Origin: Gammaproteobacteria bacterium
GTDB taxonomy: Bacteria; Pseudomonadota; Gammaproteobacteria; Eutrophobiales; Eutrophobiaceae
Assembly: GCA_030829985.1 (NCBI GenBank)
Contig: JAURNW010000013.1
Location: forward strand, 100,066 to 164,065
Direction: 5' to 3'
DNA length: 64,000 nt
Part shown: piece by piece, positions 56,946 to 64,000 of the stretch
Layout of the letters: each line of letters starts with the position of its first letter
Position numbering within the stretch: the first letter of the stretch is position 1
Made by a program: the position numbers and the translations under genes
The notes under the pieces: model-generated
The model's database searches: none
What the model saw: only the letters and a program-made list of their open reading frames with translations
What the model was told of the DNA's origin: nothing

Positions 56946-57461
56946 ATGTTAGTCGATGTGAATCAAAGTCGTACTTCTTATCGCCCTGATGGTGGAAAGC
57001 TTAGTCCACCCTTGTCGCCAGATTCTTCAGTAAACTTCGAGAGTGAAACTCTTGTTGGTTTTATAAAACATCCGGAACGATTTCCAATCCAATTTAGACG
57101 ATTACGATTCTGGGAACGCGCCAAAATTGAAACATCAAAAACATCGAATATAGGTTTAACATTTTGTTCAACTGAGTATCAAAAACCTGGCAGCATCATC
57201 GAAGTAACTATTCCTACTCGTAAAGAAACACACCTCTTTTTAGGCAAAACTGTAATGGTAAAAGAGTCTGACGACTATTTTGAAATTGGAATATGGCTAC
57301 TCAATCAGGAAGACACACCCAGGTTAAGGATTATTGAACAAATTTGTCATATTGAACTCTACCTTAATGACAAACGTTATAAAGAAGGCCCCTTTTTAAG
57401 CAAGGAAAAAATAACCGAAGAATGGATTGGCAAATTTGCCAGTAGTTTCCCCGTAAACTAA
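56946..57461 (+). CDS. Divergent PilZ-like protein
   Basis: 171 residues from the ATG at 56946, chosen over the upstream TTG at 56925 because GGGAGA lies 7 bases before it. The central part RFWERAKIETSKTSNIGLTF followed by PGSIIEVTIP, TVMVKES and YFEIGIWLL has the strand order of a PilZ domain, which binds cyclic di-GMP, with an Arg-rich motif FRRLRFWERA and a weak version of the second motif. C-di-GMP binding is therefore plausible, not shown. The next gene, a 46-codon ORF, follows 22 bp later. Confidence 0.55.
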   Translation: MLVDVNQSRTSYRPDGGKLSPPLSPDSSVNFESETLVGFIKHPERFPIQFRRLRFWERAKIETSKTSNIGLTFCSTEYQKPGSIIEVTIPTRKETHLFLGKTVMVKESDDYFEIGIWLLNQEDTPRLRIIEQICHIELYLNDKRYKEGPFLSKEKITEEWIGKFASSFPVN

Positions 57462-57483
57462 TTTTATAAACAGGAGAATAAAT

Positions 57484-57627
57484 ATGAATTATGTAAGAAC
57501 TTCATCAGGTTCTATGATGGCTATTAACACTAAGTCGAGTACACAGATTGTTGTTAAGAATCAAAAAATGACGGCTAAACCGATTAAAAAACCTGATACA
57601 AAAGCAAGTTTGAATATGAAGTAATAT
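57484..57627 (+). CDS. Small basic protein (46 aa)
   Basis: ATG at 57484, stop TAA at 57622-57624 (the trailing bases to 57627 are non-coding). A strong ribosome-binding site AGGAG (57471-57475) precedes it. The peptide has a Ser-rich N-terminal half (MNYVRTSSGSMMAINTKSST) and a Lys-rich C-terminal half (KMTAKPIKKPDTKASL) and no membrane segment. It follows the PilZ-like gene by 22 bp, so the two are probably co-transcribed. Function unknown. Confidence 0.5.
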
Positions 57628-57659
57628 ATTACTAATTAAGTATTGATCTTTTTATAGTT

Positions 57660-58298
57660 TTAACTAGAACAACTCACGCCAGTACCACCCAAACCACAAT
57701 ACCCTGCCGGATTTTTTGCCAGATATTGTTGATGATACGTTTCAGCATAATAGAACACTGGAGCATTGATAATTTCGGTTGTGATTGAAGAAAAGCCAGC
57801 CTCAGAAAGTTTATTTTGATATATATCCTTCATAGTTTCAGCAGCTCTTAGTTGCTTATCGTCAAATACATAAATACCAGAGCGATATTGTGTGCCTGCG
57901 TCATTACCCTGTCGCATTCCTTGTGTCGGATTATGTGACTCCCAGAAAATAGTTAACAGCTTTTCATAACTGACTTGTTCAGTAAAATAGTTTACGAGTA
58001 CAACCTCATTATGGCCTGTCATGCCCGTACATACTTCTTCATAGTTTGGATTTGGGGTTAGACCCCCTGCATATCCAACTGCTGTTGAATAAACTCCCGA
58101 CTGATTCCAGAATTTTTTTTCTGCGCCCCAAAAACAACCTAAACCAAAAAGAGCTTGATGTATGCCTTCAGGATAAGGTGGCACAATACTATTACCATTA
58201 ACAAAATGGACCTTATCTACAGGCATAGGTGTTTTTCGACCAGGCAATGCCTCTTCGGCATTGGGTAATTGATGTTTTTTATGTAATCCAAATACCAT
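57660..58298 (-). CDS. msrA: Peptide-methionine (S)-S-oxide reductase
   Basis: 212 residues. Catalytic Cys in [15 protein letters not shown], the acidic and aromatic substrate site in [21 protein letters not shown], and two resolving Cys at the C-terminus ([12 protein letters not shown]), the same arrangement as E. coli MsrA. It repairs oxidised methionine using thioredoxin. Single gene. Confidence 0.96.
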   Translation of the reverse strand: MVFGLHKKHQLPNAEEALPGRKTPMPVDKVHFVNGNSIVPPYPEGIHQALFGLGCFWGAEKKFWNQSGVYSTAVGYAGGLTPNPNYEEVCTGMTGHNEVVLVNYFTEQVSYEKLLTIFWESHNPTQGMRQGNDAGTQYRSGIYVFDDKQLRAAETMKDIYQNKLSEAGFSSITTEIINAPVFYYAETYHQQYLAKNPAGYCGLGGTGVSCSS

Positions 58299-58337
58299 GA
58301 CTGTAACTTATTAACTTACATTGCTTTAACTTAAAGG

Positions 58338-59090
58338 CTAAGAGGACAATAACTGAGTGGGATCATTACTTATGCCACTCTTAAAACAATCAAGGAAAGC
58401 CACATAAACACTAGCACTCAGGATTGGGAGCAAAACTAAATATCCCAACATTAATGGTATAAAAGCAATAATTGCCAGTATAAATATTACAAGACCATAA
58501 AGCGTAAATGGCCCCATATTCTTAAGACATGCATTAAAACTCATTTTCATTGCTGATAATGCAGTTTCTTCGCTACTAATAATAATCACAGGAGTAAACC
58601 AGATAGCCATAATGAGCGGTGTTAATAATGTAACAGCAATTAATGCAAGCAACAAAAGGTCAGGCGCAAATTGAGCAATATTCTCAATTTGACCATCACC
58701 AATTTTTTGAAAAACTTCAACACCAAGCATGACAAAAGCAAGAATACACAATAAGACGATAACGACAATAGAAGCAATTGTGTAAAGCGCACCCGCCATA
58801 GCCAAGCGCTTAAAATACAGCTCCTTAAAACCGGCAAATAAATGTTGAAATTCGAAAGACCGTCCTTCTTCATGAGCAACGCAGCCGAGCATTAATCCTC
58901 CAACTATGACGGGATAAAATATGTTTAATACTAAACCGCCCAAGGGAATAATTCCGAGTACTAAAGAAATTAAAAAAAACACAACCATAGCTGCTATCCA
59001 GCCAAGTGGGTTACGTGTAAAATATGGCAAGGCTTCTGTTATCCATGCCCCTCCCCGGCTAAAACTCGCGGACTGTATATACAGACTCAT
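58338..59090 (-). CDS. BPSS1780-like membrane protein
   Basis: 250 residues from the ATG at 59090. The frame opens at 59111, but GGGAG, inside that extension, lies nine bases before the ATG at 59090. About six membrane helices (for example GWIAAMVVFFLISLVLGIIPLGG and LLLLALIAVTLLTPLIMAIWF). The layout resembles the BPSS1780 family of uncharacterised membrane proteins. Function unknown. Confidence 0.6.
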   Translation of the reverse strand: MSLYIQSASFSRGGAWITEALPYFTRNPLGWIAAMVVFFLISLVLGIIPLGGLVLNIFYPVIVGGLMLGCVAHEEGRSFEFQHLFAGFKELYFKRLAMAGALYTIASIVVIVLLCILAFVMLGVEVFQKIGDGQIENIAQFAPDLLLLALIAVTLLTPLIMAIWFTPVIIISSEETALSAMKMSFNACLKNMGPFTLYGLVIFILAIIAFIPLMLGYLVLLPILSASVYVAFLDCFKSGISNDPTQLLSS

Positions 59091-59191
59091 ATAACAACAC
59101 TCCCTGATCAAATTGTTTTTTTAACCCAGTCAATTGATGAGTGTAGAAGAGCATATCGTATTTATCATCTGAATTCTGCTAAGTTTATCCG

Positions 59192-59914
59192 ATGATATTT
59201 TTGCTTCTATTTATTTTTGGCTTAATCGGCTGGTTCTTTAGCACCATTGCTGCGGGAGGTGCTGCCACTTTACTAATCCCTATTATTACGTTTTTAATTG
59301 GCGCGCAAATGGTTGCGCCTATCATTTCAATAGCCGGTTTATTTGCAAATCCATCTCGCGCTATTTTGTTTCGTAAAAATATCAATTGGCTTGTAATTAT
59401 CTACTTACTGCCAGGCAGTATTATAGGCTCAATTATTGGCGCTTGGTCACTGACCCACATGAATATAGAAATCATTCAAATAATGCTGGGACTGTTCTTG
59501 GTTACATATGTATTACAAGAAATCTTTGGCCAAATGCGGTTAACTATAAAGATGAGATTAGTATGGTTTTTTCCTCTAGGGCTAATCGTATCATTCCTTT
59601 CAGGTTTAATCGGAGCTACTGGACCGATACAAAACCCCTTTATGCTGAACTACGGACTCCATAAAGAACAACTTGTAGGTACAAAGGCGATCAATTCACT
59701 GGTAATGCAATTAACAAAAATAACCAGTTATGGCGCATTTGGTGCACTCAGTCTTGAGGTTATTAATTACGGGGTGATACTGGGTATAGGAGCAGTAACA
59801 GGCGTGTTTTTGGCACGTAGTTACCTGGTCAAGATAGATGCTTTGAAATTTAATCAGTACACACTAATTTTAATGACTATAAGTGGTATTTTGATGCTTT
59901 ATAAATCTATATAG
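59192..59914 (+). CDS. TauE/SafE family (TSUP) membrane transporter
   Basis: 240 residues, seven or eight membrane helices in two repeats. The first repeat has AAGGAATLLIPIITFLIG and the second SGLIGATGPIQNPFML, the typical TSUP halves. Members export sulfite, sulfonates or organic acids; the substrate is not visible. Slightly shorter than usual (about 250-260). Divergent from the BPSS1780-like gene with 101 bp between. Confidence 0.88.
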   Translation: MIFLLLFIFGLIGWFFSTIAAGGAATLLIPIITFLIGAQMVAPIISIAGLFANPSRAILFRKNINWLVIIYLLPGSIIGSIIGAWSLTHMNIEIIQIMLGLFLVTYVLQEIFGQMRLTIKMRLVWFFPLGLIVSFLSGLIGATGPIQNPFMLNYGLHKEQLVGTKAINSLVMQLTKITSYGAFGALSLEVINYGVILGIGAVTGVFLARSYLVKIDALKFNQYTLILMTISGILMLYKSI

Positions 59915-60056
59915 AATTTATAGCCTATAATTAATAACTCTTATGCTATTGATATTTAAAAATATATTGTAATACAATGAATATTATATTGCAGCGCACC
60001 AAATATACTATACAATTAGCCATAAATTAATTTCCCGTTCCATTCAAGAGGTCAAT

Positions 60057-60872
60057 ATGGAAATCAAAGATAGAGTTGCATTAGTTACCGGCGGCGCGAG
60101 TGGCATTGGCCGCGCAGTCTCATTCGAACTGGCAAAGCGAGGCGTAAAAGCCATTGCCATGGTTGATATAACTGAAGATGTAAAAATTGCCGCAGAACAA
60201 GTTAATAACGAAGCTAACGCTGAAGTTGCATTTCCGTACCAAGGGGATGTAACGGATGAAAAATTCCGGGCCGAAGTCTACGCCAATGTAAAAAAAGAAC
60301 ATGGCATGGTCAGTATTTGTGTCCCTGCAGCCGGTATCACGCGTGATTCCCTAGCAGTAAAAGTTGATAAAGAAACCAAAAAAGCAAGCATCTACCCGAT
60401 TGACAATTTCAAGAAAGTAGTCGATGTTAATCTTATCGCGCCAATCTATTGGGCAATGGAGATGATAGCTAGTCATGCAGAAGATCGTGCACAAGCAGGT
60501 CTAAAAAAATGGCATCCTGATGAAGGCGTCCGAGGTACAGTGATTTTTATTGGCTCAATCTCTTCACAGGGCAATAAAGGACAGGTGTCTTATGCTTCAA
60601 CCAAGGCAGGACTTGTAGGAGCATCAGCGACTTTAACTAAAGAAGCCATCTTCCATGGTATTCGATGTGGTGTTATGCACCCAGGATTCACCGACACCCC
60701 AATGGTTAGAGCAATGGGTGATGAATATATTGAGAAATACGTGCTTCCGGAAACTCAGTTAGGTCGTTTGATCAGGCCAACTGAAATTGCTGACGCGATT
60801 TGCTTCATGATTCACAATTCAGCAATTAGTGGTTCAATGTGGGCTGATGCTGGCTGGCATCCATCCCCGTAA
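60057..60872 (+). CDS. Short-chain dehydrogenase/reductase
   Basis: 271 residues with the Rossmann motif VTGGASGIGRAV at the N-terminus, a central insert (about 100-165) longer than in most classical SDRs, and the catalytic Ser/Tyr/Lys in SISSQGNKGQVSYASTKAG. The C-terminus WADAGWHPSP resembles fatty-acid-type reductases of the FabG kind. Substrate unknown. It starts with GAGG upstream and ends at a strong terminator, so it is probably a single-gene transcript. Confidence 0.92.
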   Translation: MEIKDRVALVTGGASGIGRAVSFELAKRGVKAIAMVDITEDVKIAAEQVNNEANAEVAFPYQGDVTDEKFRAEVYANVKKEHGMVSICVPAAGITRDSLAVKVDKETKKASIYPIDNFKKVVDVNLIAPIYWAMEMIASHAEDRAQAGLKKWHPDEGVRGTVIFIGSISSQGNKGQVSYASTKAGLVGASATLTKEAIFHGIRCGVMHPGFTDTPMVRAMGDEYIEKYVLPETQLGRLIRPTEIADAICFMIHNSAISGSMWADAGWHPSP

Positions 60873-60896
60873 AATATTATTTTTGCGTGATTATCT

Positions 60897-60925
60897 AGCC
60901 CTGTTTTTTAACAGGGCTTTTTTTA
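60897..60925 (+). terminator. Rho-independent terminator after the SDR gene
   Basis: AGCCCTGTT (60897-60905) pairs perfectly with AACAGGGCT (60910-60918) across a T-rich loop, followed by TTTTTTTA. It reads on the plus strand and overlaps the last bases of the DksA-like gene on the minus strand. Confidence 0.93.
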
Positions 60926-61273
60926 TTGCTCTAGAAATCCAGCACACTGAATACAAAGTAATGTAGAGGGATCAAGCTTCAAGCGCGCTGTCGGGATTGG
61001 ATTATCGCATTCCAGACAGACACCGAAACTACCTTCAGCAATTCGACTCAACGCTGAATTTATTCTCGTCACCTCCATCTCCCTTCTACGTTTTGCTTCT
61101 ATCGACATGGCTTGCGACTGCATTGCATCCATTCTTGATAATCGGCCAACTCGAGTTTGATCCAGTTCCACAGGTTTTGCTGCGATATCACCAGTTTCTG
61201 CAAATTCGGCTAATTCGCCCAACCTTTCACACAGCTTGTCTTTGAAGAATGACAGATCCTGGTTTTGTATCAT
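60923..61273 (-). CDS. DksA/TraR-type zinc-finger protein
   Basis: 116 residues, shorter than DksA (about 150). An N-terminal helical part (FKDKLCERLGELAEF, then the coiled-coil segment EAKRRREMEVTRINSALSRI) leads to a four-Cys zinc finger CLEC(...)CIQC near the C-terminus. Such proteins bind the RNA polymerase secondary channel; in DksA the coiled-coil tip carries Asp residues, here RMDAMQ. It could act with or in place of DksA. The stop overlaps the SDR terminator. Confidence 0.88.
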   Translation of the reverse strand: MIQNQDLSFFKDKLCERLGELAEFAETGDIAAKPVELDQTRVGRLSRMDAMQSQAMSIEAKRRREMEVTRINSALSRIAEGSFGVCLECDNPIPTARLKLDPSTLLCIQCAGFLEQ

Positions 61274-61297
61274 TTATTATCCAATTTAAGCATATAT

Positions 61298-61663
61298 TTA
61301 AGGACAATCCTCATCACTATAATTTTCTAATTCTATCTGTTTTAAATCTGGATAGGCTTCATCACGAAAATAGGCCCAGTTTTCCTGATGCAAAGAATCA
61401 AATGTTCCGCCATTTTTTACATCAACAAAAACCCAGCGTTTCAGATCGCTATCTATAGATTTATGCTTGATGCATGCAAGGATCCATTTTGCGCTGAATC
61501 CCAATTTTAAAATTGAAGGCTCAATCATTGTGATATTTTTACTATTAATCACATAATATTCGCCAGACTCATTTTGTTTTAAGGTATGTCTTCCTGGTAA
61601 ATCCTGGGCAAATGAAAAGACTGAAATACACATAGATAAAACTATAATAAAAATTTTAATCAT
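61298..61663 (-). CDS. Exported hypothetical protein
   Basis: 121 residues with a signal peptide (about 1-20, ending SFAQ). The mature part is beta-rich and has two Cys (in LACIKHK and the C-terminal EDCP), which could form a disulfide. No family recognised. It lies 24 bp upstream of the DksA-like gene on the same strand and might be co-transcribed with it. Confidence 0.65.
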   Translation of the reverse strand: MIKIFIIVLSMCISVFSFAQDLPGRHTLKQNESGEYYVINSKNITMIEPSILKLGFSAKWILACIKHKSIDSDLKRWVFVDVKNGGTFDSLHQENWAYFRDEAYPDLKQIELENYSDEDCP

Positions 61664-61941
61664 ATACTGATGGCCTTTGAAAAATAACGTTCAAAACGTC
61701 TGTAATACAGAAAGAAAAATTGGAGTATGCTTATCCCACATAAATTCATTTTAATGAACTATAAAAATAATCCATACTATTGGCAACACTGCGACTGAAT
61801 GACACCCTATCTGATTATTATACTCTCTACATTCATAACGTAATATGAAATCTATTTTCATATTAGTTTTAACATATTTAGTGATTATTTGATTGATTAA
61901 CACACCGAAAATATTCAGTTACTATCAATTATTGGCATAAA

Positions 61942-62679
61942 ATGAGTCCTATGACAGCTATTTCTAATGAATATTCTTTGCCATTAGTTGCTGTATCTCC
62001 TAATATTTCGAATTATTATCAGGAACTTAAAGAAAAAATCATGAACGACGAAAATATCAAACCGGAGAAACCAAATCCTCGCTTGCTCGGTGAATATTTA
62101 CCTTGTTCGCGTGGTTCAATCAGGGTAGCTCTACAAAAGAAACGCGAAGCTAAAGTCAAAGGGAAAAATCTGAAACGAATTGGAGAACTGTTAGTTGAAC
62201 TGGACACAATCACTGAAGAAGACCTGAAAAATGCATTACGACAACAACGCGCAGATCGACTTGGGTTATGCCCGGTATTCGACTCACTTAATCGTACGGA
62301 ATTATCTGGCATTAGTAATCATTTTGTTGAAACCAGTATAAGTGCCGATCAACAGTTTATTTTTGAAGGAGAACATGATCCAACTTTATATATTCTTGTA
62401 GAAGGAAAACTTGAAGTTTTCACCAAAGACGATAAGGGTAATGAGATCCATATAGCCTTTGTCAATCCGGTAGAACCTACTGGTGAGATGGGCTACTTTC
62501 AAGATGGCATCAGAACAGCCTCTGTCAGGGCTGTCGTTCCATCTGAATTATTATGTGCTGCATACAAGAATCTCACGCATTATTTTGAGCATGTACCCCG
62601 GGTCGCTCATGCCTTTCTGGATGTTATCAACCGTCGACAAGCAGAAACAAATAAACGCATAAAAAATGCGAATGATTGA
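61942..62679 (+). CDS. Cyclic-nucleotide-binding domain protein with GspE-N-like segment
   Basis: 245 residues. The N-terminal 70 are low in motifs; residues about 78-106 (KRIGELLVELDTITEEDLKNALRQQ) match the short GspE/PilB N-terminal motif (L-G-E-L-L-x-x-x-x-x-I-T-x-x-x-L-x-x-A-L). A cNMP-binding domain follows (about 110-235) with the phosphate cassette GEMGYFQDGIRTASVRA. No DNA-binding domain is visible, so it is a sensor/effector and not a CRP-type regulator. GspE-N modules in PilB/MshE-type ATPases can bind cyclic di-GMP. It lies 79 bp before the receiver gene. Confidence 0.8.
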   Translation: MSPMTAISNEYSLPLVAVSPNISNYYQELKEKIMNDENIKPEKPNPRLLGEYLPCSRGSIRVALQKKREAKVKGKNLKRIGELLVELDTITEEDLKNALRQQRADRLGLCPVFDSLNRTELSGISNHFVETSISADQQFIFEGEHDPTLYILVEGKLEVFTKDDKGNEIHIAFVNPVEPTGEMGYFQDGIRTASVRAVVPSELLCAAYKNLTHYFEHVPRVAHAFLDVINRRQAETNKRIKNAND

Positions 62680-62758
62680 AGATGTGAACGTTATTATACG
62701 ACGATTAAATAAGCTAAATTACAAAGTCTGAATAAATACATTTTCTATTAAACCCACT

Positions 62759-64000
62759 ATGTCTGACACCAAATTAGAAAAAGTATTAATTATCGACGAT
62801 AACTCAGATTATCGTAAATTAATTAAAACTTTCATTAGTAAATTATTACCCTCTGTCGAGACCATAGAATATGATCCGGTAGCTGAAGGCGCACCAGGCG
62901 ATGATTTTAATTGGTCAGAGATAGATGTGCTTCTGCTAGATTACAATCTGGCGATTGTAGGAACCACTGGACTAGATATCCTGCATAAACACCATAAAAA
63001 GCCCTCTTTCCCCGCAACCGTCATGCTTACAGGCGCCGGTACAGAAGAAATTGCAGTTCGCGCATTAAAAACCGGTATATACGAATATCAATCTAAACAA
63101 GCGCTCACTAAAGATAAGTTAAAACAGGTAATTATCCTGGCTTGGGAAGATAAAATATCCTCACGCAAGAAACGACAAGAAATTACTCAACATAACAAGT
63201 CATTCAGTAAAGAAGTATTTTATGAAAACCTTGAAAATGCTTTAGCTCGAAAAGAAACAGACCGGGCACTATTGGTTATAAAACCCGACAATATAGATGA
63301 CTTAGAACAATTGATTGGCGTAATAGGTAGAGATAGTCTGATCAATTTTATTGGTAAAAATAGTTTTGAAGTGTTTAAGCTTGGAGCATGTAATCCCAAT
63401 ATAACCCGAATAAGTGATACAGCAATAGCTATTCAAATTGATATCCCGGAGACAGAAGAAACACTTGAATTCAACATGCAGGGTTTATGTAAACACCTTA
63501 CTCATTGCACGTTTAAATTTTCAGAAGATAAATATAGTTTCTCAGTCAGTATTGGATTAATAAAGCTTGGCGTTATCGACACGTCAGCGGCGCAACTTAT
63601 TCGTCTTGCAAGTGCTGCCGCCAAAAAAGCCCACTCAATAGAAGGCAATTCATATTATATATGGAAAGAAACTGACTCATTATTACCTGAACCAGCTAAA
63701 CCAGTTCATATCAAGACTGATGACCCATCTAGACAGGCATTCAATGCTGAAAAAGAAAAACTACAGCAGGAATTAAAAGCTGCTGAAGCAGTAATTCAAG
63801 CTGAACATGAAGCTAATAATAAACTAGAAGCAGAATTGAAACTTGCATCTGAAGCAAAAGAAAAAGCCGAGGCTGCATTAAAATTAGCATCTGAAGCAAA
63901 AGAAAAAGCCGAGGCTGAAGCTAAAGCACAAGCTGAATTAGAAGCAAAAGAAAAAGCCGAGGCTGAAGCTAAAGCACAAGCTGAATTAGAAGCAAAAGAA
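62759..64000 (+). CDS. Receiver with degenerate GGDEF-like domain and coiled-coil repeat (partial, runs off the right edge)
   Basis: 414 codons are visible and open. Residues 1-120 are a receiver with acidic D13/D14, phospho-acceptor D61 in VLLLDYNLA, T91 and K113. Residues about 150-305 look like a GGDEF domain (ALARKETDRALLVIKPDN, then VSIGLIKLGVIDTSAAQLIRLASAAAKKAH), but the catalytic signature is lost: the position reads RISDTA. From about 340 a coiled coil begins, made of repeats rich in Ala, Glu and Lys that continue past the window. Such proteins often end in an EAL domain. The receiver is paralogous to that at 1-902. Confidence 0.85.
   Translation, partial: MSDTKLEKVLIIDDNSDYRKLIKTFISKLLPSVETIEYDPVAEGAPGDDFNWSEIDVLLLDYNLAIVGTTGLDILHKHHKKPSFPATVMLTGAGTEEIAVRALKTGIYEYQSKQALTKDKLKQVIILAWEDKISSRKKRQEITQHNKSFSKEVFYENLENALARKETDRALLVIKPDNIDDLEQLIGVIGRDSLINFIGKNSFEVFKLGACNPNITRISDTAIAIQIDIPETEETLEFNMQGLCKHLTHCTFKFSEDKYSFSVSIGLIKLGVIDTSAAQLIRLASAAAKKAHSIEGNSYYIWKETDSLLPEPAKPVHIKTDDPSRQAFNAEKEKLQQELKAAEAVIQAEHEANNKLEAELKLASEAKEKAEAALKLASEAKEKAEAEAKAQAELEAKEKAEAEAKAQAELEAKE
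63851..64000 (+). repeat. In-frame 42-48 bp tandem repeat in the coiled coil
   Basis: The 24-base block starting GAAGCAAAAGAAAAAGCC recurs at 63851, 63893 and 63941, and starts again at 63989 at the window edge. Spacing is 42, 48 and 48 bp, so the reading frame is kept; the 48-bp unit codes for EAKEKAEAEAKAQAEL. The last two units are identical, a sign of recent expansion. Confidence 0.9.

Noticed and set aside
61664..61941. Gap of 278 bp before the cNMP-binding protein gene
   Set aside because: Searched for small ORFs, hairpins and tRNA-like folds; nothing firm was seen.

Overview
This window is a contiguous, densely packed, AT-rich piece of a gammaproteobacterial chromosome. The lineage call rests on gene order and gene content. 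The minus-strand block rpsB-tsf-pyrH-frr-uppS-cdsA-dxr-rseP-bamA-skp-lpxD-fabZ-lpxA-lpxB-rnhB-dnaE-accA-tilS is the classic gammaproteobacterial order, with map-glnD divergent from rpsB. mutH and dusA support it. The genus cannot be named from the sequence. No rRNA, tRNA, IS element, prophage or CRISPR array was found, and no gene-free stretch exceeds about 300 bases.

Layout. At 1-902 (minus) there is a truncated receiver-Ser/Thr kinase fusion. At 1108-6775 (minus) lies a tripartite RND efflux operon (outer membrane lipoprotein, adaptor, HME-type pump). At 6861-9980 are a TraB/GumN protein, a DUF1244 protein, a type II NADH dehydrogenase and a secreted protein with three Cys repeats. At 10031-12905 (minus) is an NtrB/NtrC-like two-component pair. 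Divergent from it at 13144-13218 is an isolated gene for the PQQ precursor peptide PqqA, too short for ordinary ORF calling, with its own terminator. At 13344-15131 are cytochrome b561, an L,D-transpeptidase and a DUF302 lipoprotein. At 15150-18535 is an uncharacterised four-gene locus: an ExbB/TolQ/MotA-like channel protein, an ExbD-like protein with a DUF2135-like domain, a small membrane protein, and a signal peptide-VWA-TM-FHA protein. This locus is the best candidate for an undescribed system.

At 18560-40249 (minus) is the large housekeeping superoperon for translation, isoprenoid and phospholipid precursors, outer membrane assembly, lipid A, fatty acids and DNA replication. It is headed by a good sigma70-type promoter and a two-stem rpsB leader, and its S2 protein has a long Lys/Ala-rich tail. 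At 40455-45569 (plus) is map-glnD-mutH-dusA. At 45670-50420 are an FKBP isomerase, a TPR protein, the Prc protease and NAD-type isocitrate dehydrogenase, whose only plausible start is ATT. At 50489-57624 are an S9 peptidase, an HDAC-like/TPR/CbiX operon, mtaB and several small envelope or PilZ-like proteins. At 57660-62679 are msrA, membrane proteins, an SDR, a DksA-like factor and a cNMP-binding protein. The window ends inside a second receiver protein (62759 onward) with a degenerate GGDEF-like domain and an expanding Ala/Glu/Lys coiled-coil repeat. Its receiver is clearly paralogous to the one at the left edge.

The housekeeping calls are secure. The VWA-FHA locus, the small proteins and the regulatory sites are interpretation and are marked as such.
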